The translations under genes and the position numbers were made by a program. The notes beneath the pieces are model-generated. The model was not told the DNA's origin. It ran no database searches and saw only the letters and a program-made list of their open reading frames with translations. This document shows, in pieces, positions 12,003 to 23,200 of a stretch of DNA of 64,000 nt; positions within the stretch are counted from its first letter, which is position 1, and each line of letters begins with the position of its first letter. The stretch is from Paralichthys olivaceus (taxonomy: Eukaryota; Chordata; Actinopteri; Pleuronectiformes; Paralichthyidae), in the NCBI RefSeq assembly GCF_024713975.1, contig NC_091108.1, positions 10,523,001 through 10,587,000 of the forward strand, in the 5' to 3' direction.

Positions 12003-13234
12003 ATGGCCCCCATCCGGAGCAACACACACGGTGATGACTGCGGCAGGTCCGACAGGAAGGTAAGGACTCCCGAGGACGCTTTGTAGTGAACTTCTCTGTG
12101 TGAACTAAAGTGCTCACTCCTTGTCTCGTGCCGGCAGATGAGGAAGCCTCTGGTGGAGAAGAAGAGGAGAGCGCGCATCAATGAAAGTTTGCAGGAACTC
12201 CGAGTTCTCGTCGCGGACACAGACGTAAGACAACGTGGATGTGTTTGGATCACAAGGCGGTGTCCTTGCTGGGACGTCAGCTGAGCTGGTGTGTGGTGGT
12301 TCTGTTCGGCTTGTGTTGCTTACTTTGTTTTGTGTTGGCTTCCCGGTGCAGTTGCAATCAAAGATGGAGAACGCGGAGGTGCTGGAGATGACAGTGAAAC
12401 GGGTGGAGAACATTCTGAAGAACAGGGCTCAAGGTACAAACTTTTTATAGGATCAATTAAAGTTACACTTCACTTAAACCTTAAACTTTTAAATTCAGCA
12501 TATTTCGAAGAATAATTTGGCTTAAACCTGTGACTTTTAAAATCAGCATACTTCTAATGTATGATTCCTGCACCAAGCATTATAGTTATTTAGTTTGATA
12601 AAGTAGTTCTTAACAGTAACAGAGTAATAATATTCTTATGCTACTCCAGCCACAGGTGCTCTTGTGCATCTTCAGCTCAGCCAATCAGAACAAAGACGGA
12701 AGTTTGTAACATTTCATTGAATGTTTTTAAGCTTAAATTAAAATTAGAAAATAAAAATACATCTCAGATGCATCATGGTAACTTTTGTTTGAATGGTGGA
12801 TGTTCTGTGTCTCCTCAGAAGTGGATGCAGTGAACAGGGAGGCCTGCGAGCGGTTTTCAGCGGGCTACATCCAGTGTATGCACGACGTGCACGCCTTCAT
12901 GTCCAGCTGCCCTGGGATTGACCCAGCAGAGGCTGCAGAGCTGCTGAACCACCTCCTGGAGAGCATGCCCCTGAACGACGAAGACTACCTCCGGGGGATG
13001 CTGCCCGACGGCGGCCTGGCGGACTGCCCCCCCGGCAGCAACAGCACTTGGTCCCTGTCCGAGAGCATGTACGCGGCCCTGGTGTCTCCGGCCCCGTCCA
13101 CCACCTCCACCGACGACCTCTGCTCCGACCTGGATGACACGGATTCCGAGCAAAGCCACATCTCTTCGTCAGAGGAGGCCGACGGCCAGGATGTGTCTTT
13201 CACTTACTCCAAGTCAATGTGGAGACCCTGGTAG
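12003..13234 (+). CDS. hes6: Hes6/Her13-type bHLH-Orange transcriptional regulator
   Basis: Four exons: 12003-12059, 12138-12224, 12352-12433 and 12819-13234. All are GT-AG, giving 642 nt and 213 aa. The bHLH begins in exon 2: KPLVEKKRRARINESLQELR is the basic region and helix 1. A short loop follows, then helix 2 (MENAEVLEMTVKRVENIL) in exon 3. The Orange domain is in exon 4 (ERFSAGYIQCMHDVHAFMSS, then AELLNHLLESMPL). The protein ends WRPW, the Groucho/TLE-binding tetrapeptide. The short loop and the exact helix sequences match HES6 rather than HES1/5/7. HES6 acts in the nucleus downstream of proneural and Notch signalling; fish hes6/her13 works with Her1/Her7 in the segmentation clock. It is convergent with per2, as HES6-PER2 linkage in human 2q37 would predict. 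Confidence 0.95.
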
Positions 13235-13656
13235 ACCGAGTTTTTAAAAAGGAGCAGCAAAGTGTACTAGATGTTTTTTTTATTGTTTGTGGTAGGATGT
13301 GAGTTAGACCTCAGTAGGTAACAAAACACTGCTGACATCTGTGAAACTTGATGGAAGGTATTTTAGAAGCTCTTTGTAAAGTTATTCTACAATTTAACTA
13401 AAATGTATTTAAAGTATGTAAGTAAATGTGTTGTAGAGGTCAGGGTCTTCATTTGGAAATGTATAGGCCTTGCCTTCTGTGAAGGGGGTAAATGCATATG
13501 TAAATATTTACTTGTTGAATATGAATGGCTGTATAGAAGATAGCTGTCCCATTAGAAATGGATTGTTAGTTGTGTGTAAATAATTCCATATTTAGTATAT
13601 TTTAAAGGTTTCTATTGTGTCTGTTATTAGGCTACTTCATCTTGATTTTGATTTTC

Positions 13657-13662
13657 ATTAAA
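13657..13662 (+). other. Candidate polyadenylation signal of hes6
   Basis: ATTAAA, a common variant signal, lies about 420 bases after the hes6 stop in a T-rich context. It gives a 3' UTR of ordinary length. Confidence 0.5.
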
Positions 13663-16600
13663 CATCTTTTTGACAAATCACTTGTTCCCAATCGCATTGG
13701 TGCAGCAGCAGCTTTATGAAAGAAAGACACATTTCACACAAAAGGATCCCACCAACCACCCACCCGCAGCTGTTTTCAAGATATTAGTTATTACTCTGCG
13801 ACTGTAGGCCATTTGTGTGCAGCATCTCTCCAAGACCCCTTAGCACATCGTAGACATTTGTGAGGTGTGAAATGAGTCATCCGCTCGCTCCTTATATAGG
13901 CCGCGCCGAGGACTCGACACGTGGGTTTTATAACTTCGGCTTCTCGAGTTTTAAAAATAACTGAGCACAAATAACTTGCTCAGTCATGATTCTGACCACT
14001 TTCTTCCTATAAAATATGTAGTATTTTGTCAAAGAGCATTGAATTTATGAAATTTATTAAAAAACTATATATAGAAGTCTGTGTTTATTACCTTATACTA
14101 GCTGGAGAAGGCGGCCAAAACAGCCATGCAAATCACAGAGACGCTTTCAAAACCTGCATCTGTAGCTTCTTAGACGTAACCTGTGTGGATGGTTTCAACC
14201 ACAGACACTGTTCTGCCTCTGCACAATCAGCTCCTACAGCTACAAATGAATAAGAAAAGACACCAATCCGTCTGTAGTGAAATGTCTCGTCTGGTGTTCC
14301 TGTGATGTTCACGCCGAGTGTCGTTTCTCTCACCGTCAACAGTCTTAAAACACCCGCAGTGAGAGGGATCTGTGGTGAAACGACAAGAGAGAGAGAAAAG
14401 ATTAATACAATGAGCCTTGAGGTATTAGACACGACATGTTCCCAGAGACTATACTAAGTACTCTAGTGTTGTATTTAAGCACAATTCCTTAAATGATTGT
14501 AGTTAACATATGTTCATTCATTTGTATCCAAAACACAAATATATAGGACATCAAGTAAAGAGGTTCAGCATGTTGTGGTAGTACTTATACTTTATATGTG
14601 TATTATATCTTTCTTGACACTAACACCCCACTACAGGAATACTTTCTTCTCTACTCTATTTATCTGTCAGCTACAGTTACAACTTGTTTTTTCCAAACAA
14701 GCCTGCTTACAACAAAACAAATATATGACCAGCTTATAAGTTATGATGAGATCTGCCTTGATATTTTACTGTTTTTGTTTTCCATATATTTCTTTATCGC
14801 TTATGTGGCCTTTTAGTCAACTGCCCTGTTGGGTTTTTATTCATTAATTTTTTTTATTTTTTTGGGGGGGGGTTACTTCTACCTCTAACATTGTTAAAAG
14901 AGTGCGATATAGATAAAGTTTATTATTACTATATACGATCAGCTACAGCATCCTGATACTGGGAAATTCAGTTGCTTCAGCAGCAGATAGTCAAAAAGAG
15001 GTAGAAAATAAAAGAGGTAATAAGAAAAATAGCAATTAAAGAAAATTCAGAGAATATGAATAATATAGATATATTGTTTGTAAAGAATTATAAAAAAAAG
15101 TATAAGCCATTATCTTTCCTGTTTTTTATACTGTATAGCTTTTATTCAATTCATATTTTTCTATACTTTTTAAATTACTTACACTTATGTATTGAATCTT
15201 ACTTATTATTTCTTTACTGATATAAATATGATCAAGTATGATGTTATATTTTACTCATTACTTCTCCCTTGATACTTCAGCTAACTTAATGATAAGTGCA
15301 ATACTTTTAACAGTTCAGTTCCCATTAAGGATTATTATTATCATGATTATTGAAGATATTTAAGAAAGATGTTTCACCAGGGATGATGAACTTGTGTCTT
15401 GAATGAGTGTATGCGTGTGTGCGGTGACACCGGATTTGCGGGGTCCCTGGAGGTGTGAAGGGCCGCTGCGGGGGGGGCAGGTTGTAAATGTTCACACATG
15501 GAAGGTGTGAACAGGGGCCGCTTTGATCAGGTACTGAGCGTCTGTCTGCCGGGACACACTCATTTACATGGGGAAGGTGAATGTCATGACTTCAGGACAG
15601 AGGAGGAGAAAGTCTGCGGACATGGCAGCGACTGTTACTTTGATTCGTGTGTCTCAATCTCGTGGTAGAATTGTGCAAACGTGAAGACGCAGTTTGACCC
15701 AGTTCAAGATGTCAAGCATCGATCTGCTGCAAACAGACGATAGTTTCTTGGGTCGTTGACACTTAATAATTGATCATCGACCGGCGATCAGTTTTATTAG
15801 CAGTCCATTTTAACCCGTGCGATGTCACATGTCAACAATATGAGCGAAATGAACACATCTACCACTTCACTTCAAACTAGGCAACATTTGATTTATTTAT
15901 TTTTTAAAAAAAAGGAGAAACAAATAAAGGAAATGCATTTAAAAATAAAAGGTGTATTTGCCGTCAGTGTCTGTTCACATAACAGAAAAGACAAAAGACA
16001 AATGAAAAGAGATAAGAGCACTGTTTCTTCTTCTTCCTTTAGTTTAAAGTGACACGGCATCAAAGTGAAGAAGTCTCCACACAGTCACCTGGCATCTGTC
16101 TGAGCTGCTTTACACCCGTGCAATAACCCTAAAGTCTGACTTCTGAGGCCACCACACGTTTGTTCTGGCTCCTGGTCGCTCCCACAGGATGCTCCTCTCC
16201 ATATTTATGAGGGGGCGACATCAGACCAGCTCTCAAGTGTCATGTGGCACACTTTTAAAACTGGGCAGAGCCTCCATATTCCCTCTTTACATTCAACACC
16301 CACCATAAACTGCGGCAGTCCAGGCTGGGAAGTGTCCTAATTGCACAAAAAAAAAAGTTGTTACGGTGAATATTCTATTTGTGGCCCTGTCCTCCATCAT
16401 AACTTAAAAACACATAAATATAACAGAAATGATTTTATGTAAAAATATATATGCATATATATGAGTCATGGAGTGTTACAAACATTTCCATGAGCACTGG
16501 AGTAACAGTATAGAACCTGAATGTCAGAGATAGTGAATGCCTCACAGCTGAACACGAATGCCAAATCAGCTGGTAGACTGAAAAGAAAGAACTCCTATAG

Positions 16601-17147
16601 CCGCACTGCAGGCTGCTCCAAATACCAGAGAGGGAGAGTTTCAATATTAAATGTTGTCATTCAATATTATAAGAAATGATATAACTTACAGAGCTTACAA
16701 TGCAACATCCTGACCAAGACATTTCTGCACAAATAGTAGTTTTTAAATGTTTTGAATCCATAATTTTTAATAGATTGTCTTTGCATTGTGATTTTACTCC
16801 TGTCTGAGCACGTCTCCCACCCCTGCTGAGGATGGAGGTAGTGAAAATCTTCAGAAACTCGTGGATGAGTCCGTGCCTGCGCTCTGTAAGTAAGGAACTG
16901 TCATCACAAAATACTGAAATCACACATGATCAGAGCGGCTAATTCACCCCTTCATTTGAGTAAAGCAGCCTTTCACTCAGTGTTTGTTTGACCTCTTCAC
17001 ATTGTCTTCTATCTGCGCATCTGTGCCAAAGTGCTGCGCAGAAACAAATGGAAAAGAACACGCTCTGTCATAGAGCCCAGCAACCCTCGCTAGCACCAAC
17101 AAAATCCTGCCTGCTGTGGCTTGTAAATATATTAAAATAAAATGTTA
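13663..17147. other. Intergenic gap between convergent hes6 and per2
   Basis: No coding exon is supported. 13863-13935 is promoter-like: T-box-type AGGTGTGAAA, an AP-1-like TGAGTCAT, CCTTATATAGG and CACGTG. 14820-14995 carries retroelement tail sequence (gatatagataaagtttatta, then gggaaattcagttgcttcag). 15440-15660 is a GC-rich island in AT-rich surroundings, with T-box-like sites. The rest is AT-rich filler. Confidence 0.5.
15489..15513. promoter_or_regulatory. Perfect 9-bp inverted repeat with T-box half-sites
   Basis: TGTTCACAC at 15489-15497 and GTGTGAACA at 15505-15513 are exact reverse complements across a 7-base spacer. The right arm contains the T-box half-site core AGGTGTGAA. A further AGGTGTGAAG lies at 15451-15460. 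The Brachyury/Tbx palindrome is built from two such half-sites. Function is inferred. Confidence 0.4.
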
Positions 17148-17153
17148 TTTATT
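17148..17153 (-). other. Candidate polyadenylation signal of per2
   Basis: AATAAA on the minus strand, about 100 bases after the per2 stop. A 3' UTR this short would be unusual for a clock gene, so a distal signal further downstream (lower coordinates) is also possible. Confidence 0.4.
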
Positions 17154-17249
17154 TTCTCTGATATTTTAACAGGTACGACTCTTGAAACAGCAAGACAGAG
17201 ACAGGAATGAAGATTTTTATGTGAAGTCCATCTTCAAAGTCAATCAAAG

Positions 17250-20200
17250 TCACTCTGAAAATCTTGAGCAGTTCATTGTCTGGCTGATGTGCGTCTGAGA
17301 GCTGGAGACAAGCGACGGGCAGTGGCAGGAAGCAACATCCGTGTTTAACAGCTTTTCTCTGGGCCTCTGCTGGCTGCCGACCTCCCCCGTCTCCGTGTCA
17401 CTGATGTCCAGGTCTGGCTGATACTCCGACATCGCTGCTGCTGCTGCTGCTGATGATGATGATGATACTGCAGCTGCCTCTGAGGTGCCGTCACAGCAGG
17501 AGCACACCTGGAAAACACACACACAGGTTTGCATGAGTAATTAAAGCAAGAGGGTGTCTCACATGTTCATTTGAGAAAAATAAGCTGTTTTCAGACATGA
17601 ACTTTGGAGAATGACCAGAAAATTGCGTCTGGACATTTTGTCTTTCACGTATAAAGAAGACAGCAGGAGATTGTATGACTCAGGACAACAGGAACATTTC
17701 TGGAACATTCAGGTGAAGGGTGGCGTCTTGGTAGAGCAGCAGGAGTCGGTACATAATTTATGAATTACTTTGCTGTTATCACCAAAACAAATTGTCGAAT
17801 CTTGTCTTTCCGACATTCTTAAAAAATCTAAATTATCCGAAAAACTGCTGAATGTTAAATGAAAATTTAATAGAAATATCAACCAATAAATATATTCATC
17901 ACATCTATAATTCTCATTCCAATAATGGACTATAAATATTCTACCTTGATGTCTATGGCCTTGGGTAGACTTCCATTCTTTATCCAGGGGTGGACCTCCA
18001 TCAGCTCCTTCTTCTGCTCCTCTGAGAAGCACGGCTGGTTCTTGTGCATCAGCCGCAGCTTCTCTCTGTCCTCTCTGAGCACTTGCTGGATGTTACTGCA
18101 CATACAAGCAAACCCACAAACAGCCATTCAGCACACCAGCCAACAGTTGTATCTGACAGCACTTTATGTGGGTCAGGGTGAACTCTGAACACTAGAGGAT
18201 CACTTCTTCTGACAACAACAAAGAAAAGGTTGGTTTCAAGCTATTTGTCTCCGCCACTTCCTGCAACACTTGAGAAAAATCAGATTCTGCTGCTAATCAT
18301 CTGCTGAGTCCCATTCACTGTCTGGCTTCTCTTATCTATCAATTGTGCTGATGTAAGGGTGCCATCTGGTGGTTATAACTATCACTACATCCATAGAGGT
18401 CCAATGTGAGAAGCTGATTCTTGTTCATCTTTTTGGGCCTTTGTTTTGCCTGTCATGCACAAAGGCACAGAGACAGTAAACCCTGAGGGAAATACAAACA
18501 GTTGAAAAAAAAAACAAGCTATAATAGTATGGAGGAGTTATGAAATTGGAGTTAAGACATATTTCTGTATTTAATTCTATTACCTGAAGACAGTAAAATG
18601 CAAACAGAGAAACTTAGAAAAAGTTCCAAAGAATTAATTATTAACAATACCACCATCTACTGAATTTCAGCTCTCAGCTCCCAGTGATAAAACTTTGAGA
18701 TGTGAGCCAAGCCAGGGTGCAGATATGTTATGGTGTAATAACATAAGAGACCTCTAACTTGATTGTATAGCTGTGTGCAGCGCTATTTGTTTGTGCACTC
18801 GTGCAGTCGTCCGTAACGCTTTTCTCGTCCACGCAGACAGTGGGACCTCATCGTTTCAGCTGCAGTTTTGCTCCAAGTAGCATACAATGCAGTTCTCTCG
18901 CTCATGCAAGAGCCACTAGCCCGTGCCATGAGCAGCCACAGCGGGTCCAACAGTACATACCTAATAAAGTGTTCGCTCTGCTCCATGTCTACGGGCCTTG
19001 CGTCGCTGCCGCTCAGATGACCTTTGACCTTCTGGCTGTTCTGGGACGAGTCCACGCTGCCAAAGTATTTACTGCTGTTGTTGCTTCCTGAAAACCAACA
19101 GGGGAGTGTCACACGATTTTATTTATCACAAAAACACAGTAACTTTGTCACACCTGAGGAGTCGAGATTGACTTGACTTTACACATAACAGAGCAACACA
19201 ACAGCAAAAAACTCAAATTACAACAAAGCTGATGTGACTTGTTGTAACTTTGTTCTGCTGATTTCCCCTGAGGTTGTGTTCTTTTTATCTAATGCTGTCC
19301 ATGAGATGTAGAAAGTTAAGTTCGTACCTGTTCCACTGGCGGAGGTCCCACTAGCCGACACTCCACTGCCTGATGTCCTGCTCTTAGATGTACCGCTGTT
19401 GGACGTCCCGCTGGCCGAAGTTCCACAACCGTTGGACCCTGAGCCCATGGACCCTGAGGTGGCCGAACCTGTGCCTGAATAAGAGTCCTCTTGGAGCATA
19501 ATGTCCAACATGTCACTGGATAAGGAGTTGGCATCGCTGGTGTTCCCGTCGCCATGTGAGCTTGCCTGAAAAAAACCACAAACAGGAAAACAATAGCATT
19601 AAAGAGCAGCCTGACTTCAGAGATGGACTGCAGCGCTCTTTGTGATACAGGCAGGCCCAGTGTCATGAGTTGTGTTGGGTCTTGCCTCTGCAAATGAAGA
19701 CTCCATTGTCAGTAAATATCTTTAAGGAGCATGGAAATGAGTCTGCCTCACCGATAACCAGGTGCACCATAGCACACCATTAAAGGTTGAGCTCAGTTAG
19801 CAACATGACAGTGATCTCGATCCATCTCCTGCTGATTTAAAGGAGAATGTAAAATATATTTATGTTCAAGTGAAAAGATCAATTTGTAACAGTGATAGCT
19901 GCAAACATACTTTGTGTGTTCCTGGTCATGTCTTAGCACAAAACAACACAGAGAAAACAACAGCATGTCCCCACTGATGCTAAAAATGGTGTTATTAATG
20001 TGGTTCAAGCCTCGGATGCCCTGCATGCAAAATCAAAGAGTGGATGAACAATATGTGCATAAAATCATACAGTACTAATGTGATAAACAAAGATGTTCTA
20101 TTACCGATACCAGCAAAGGAAATGCCTCTGATACAGCTGAAAATGTCGAGTCGGGCATCGGTGAGTACTGATCCGATACCACTTCTTTAAAGTGTGTTAG

Positions 20201-23200
20201 TTTCACCCAGATAAAACTGCAATTTTCTTTTCCTGGAGAAAACATCTTGATGAAGAAGGGATTTCCGGTAGTGTGTCAGTTAGAGCTACTTAAAATATCA
20301 GTAATTTGGCAATATTTCATGAAACGTAGCAACATGAACTGTATGCAGGACTTCAGGTTTAAGGTATTTAAAGGAAGTAATTGTTGTGGTTTCCCCAAGT
20401 TTGTTTTCTTTTTCAGTTTTTACTGTCAAACTAGATAATTAAAGGAGTTCTATGGCATTTATGTATGTATTTCTTTTTTGAAGGGTTTAACCTGAGCCAG
20501 ACCGTACAACAATAACAGCAGCCATCACTTCTGTACAGGGTTAGTAGCATACTACTGTTATAACATATTATATATCTTGTTATATTTTCAAATGTACTGG
20601 TACTGGATCAGTACACGAGATCAGAAGATACACAAAGTCCAGGTTTCAGAATCAGCATTGTGAAGGTAAAAATGGTATCGGAACATCTCTAGCTATGATG
20701 TTTTGTTTGTTTTAACTTGTTAGACATTTTTTAGCAATTCTGTGAATTCTCGTTTTCTTACGTTTCTCAGTCTCATGCGTTATAATGCTACGTAATATAT
20801 TTTCTGGAACAGACAAGGGTAGTGCAAATCATAAGTCATGAAGAGGAATACTAAGAGAAACTTTTACAGACATATTTGACATATGGATTCGGGGAGAAAT
20901 GGGATTTGTGTATAGGTTTTCTGATGAGTCTCCTACCTCATTGCTGTAAGCCCTCAGCCTAGAGAACACTTTATCCCAAGACAAACGCTCACAGGCACAG
21001 CACGTGCACTCGCAAAACAACGGTCCAGGTGGACCAAGGAGACTGAGAGACGGCTAAAGGGATAATAACATCAAGTGTTAATACCCTTGGCCACATTTCA
21101 TCGGAGTAGTCGAGATGGATTTGACTTTACATATGGCAGAGCAATACAACATTAAAATACTGGCACTTTAACTGAGGAATCACTGTGAGGATGGCATTAC
21201 ATCACAGAGGGCTAAGAGATAAAAGATTATTGGGGGACCATGCCACAGCCTCCCTATGGGGGTCCACACAAGCCTCAATGAAAAAGTTCAGTGAGACATT
21301 TACATTTTATCCTGACAGTTTAAGGAGAATATCAGTAACACGCTTCGGAAGACATGGGGAGGAAAGCAGAGAGAAAGAAGACAGCAACAGAAAGAGGGTT
21401 ATTTCCTTGTTTACTGGCTTCGGCTCCCTCACCTTGGCTTGAGTGCCACTTGCTCCCTTGTCCCTTTCAGCGGGGTTCCCTTGTCCTCCAGGTGGCAGCA
21501 CTGTGTTGTCCAGGAGGTCAACAGACAGCTCCAGCTCCAGCAGATTGAGGGGTGAGCTGCAGCCAGACTGGAACAGAGGTGGGGATGCCTGTCCTCCTCC
21601 CAATCCAGACTGGGGCGTCGAGGGGCGAGACTGGGCCTCCACCAGGCCCTTTGGGATTTCCGAGGATAGAGGGAGGTGGTACGATTGGGTAAGGTAACCT
21701 GCCTGAGGAGCAAAAAGGTTCTGGGGGCTGAAGGGATTCTGGACACCAAAGGAGGGTTGAACCATGAAGGTGCCCTGGCCTGGAAAGGCAGCCTGACAAA
21801 AAGGCTGTGTTTGGGTGGTGAAGCCTCCAGTCTCTGCATGGTACACTGGCTGTGGTGGTTGAGGCCCGGGGGGCATTGCAGAGTACATGTAGTTCGGCAG
21901 CATCAAAGCCACAATGGGGGTGACCATGGGGGCAGCGAAGGGAACAGGATGGATGGATGGCTGGCAGGGAGGGGCTTGGGTAGCCTGGTTGTCCCCAAAA
22001 TTTGCTAGAGGGGGATCTGTGCTAGTCACTATGGAAGCAGGTGTGGGGTAACCCTGGAGTGGGTAGCCTGGCATCATGGCAGGGTAGGCCATGGAATACG
22101 GGGACTGCGAGGTGTCAGAGGAGGACCAAGACGTGGGGTTAAGACCATGGATTAGACGAGGTGGCCGCAGATGCTGTTGACTGTGATGGGACACCGTACT
22201 GTCCGAGGACACAACCTGCCTCGCTCGCTTCGACTTGGTCTTCTTATTTCGTGTTCCTCGGCGTGTGACGGGCTCTGCAGCCAGTCCAGGCTGTTTGAAC
22301 GGTCGAGCAGCGGGCACAGCTGGAGGGTAGACAAGAACAAAAGCTGTTGAGTGATTAGTGATTTTGAGATTTTCATTTTTCGTTTGTTCCAAATCATCAA
22401 CTACTTCTGCCTCTTGCCCCATATGACTTCTCTTAAGTGACGTTGCCACACTCCCAGTTCTTACAAATGACATTGCTGAGCCCAAAATATTAATGCAGAT
22501 TAAAGTTATAACCATAAATTGTGATGTATGATCGTGATGATATGTCAGTGTGGTGTTCAGTGGTACCATCGCTGGAGGTCTGCTCTCGCTGGCGTTCCAG
22601 GTACTCAGAGCAGTTTGCTTTCAGCGTTGTGAGTCTACGGAGCTCTTTGAAGTGATGAAGGAAGGCCTGCTCCTCCTTCTGCGTGTGGGCCGCCAAAACC
22701 TGCTTGGTCAGCCCCAGTTTCTTGTAGGACTCCCTCTCCTGACTGGGAGGTGAAACAGCACGAGCAGGAGTCCTAGAGTTCTGGCAGGATTCTGCCATTT
22801 CCCCCGCTCCTGGTACATCCTCTATGATCTCTGCGAGGATGACAGAGGGGAAACTACTTTAAACACACAGTCCAGTAATGACAGGTGAAACGTTTGCAGT
22901 GAAAATGATAAAAAGCATTGAACAGGCACGGTAGTGGCCTGTAAAATAATGGCTCATTGTAACTGTAGGTGTAGTATTTACTACATCATCAGGTACTCAT
23001 TGGTTAGTGCCTTCAGAAAGTACTTCTGTTTCATATTTGCCCCAAATTAGAGAGAGATTTCCTCGTTTTCCATTTATCGTTGTCATTAGAGTGGCCATTG
23101 AGCAATCTCTACAAACTCAACCTTTAAATCTGGATCCTTTTTTCTTCTGATCTGATATAATAAATATGCAGTAACAGATGACAGTATTTTGAAGATAAAA

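Noticed and set aside
11059-12063. Long plus-strand frame (334 codons) running from the minisatellite into the hes6 first exon
   Set aside because: It is open only because repeat units are multiples of three, starts inside the repeat, and crosses the hes6 exon 1 in a different frame. There are no splice signals or recognisable domains.
18960-18961. Apparent per2 donor (attag then gtatgtac)
   Set aside because: Reading on gives [15 protein letters not shown], conserved in PER2. The real donor is at 18886 (gcatt then gtatgc), and its phase fits the next exon.
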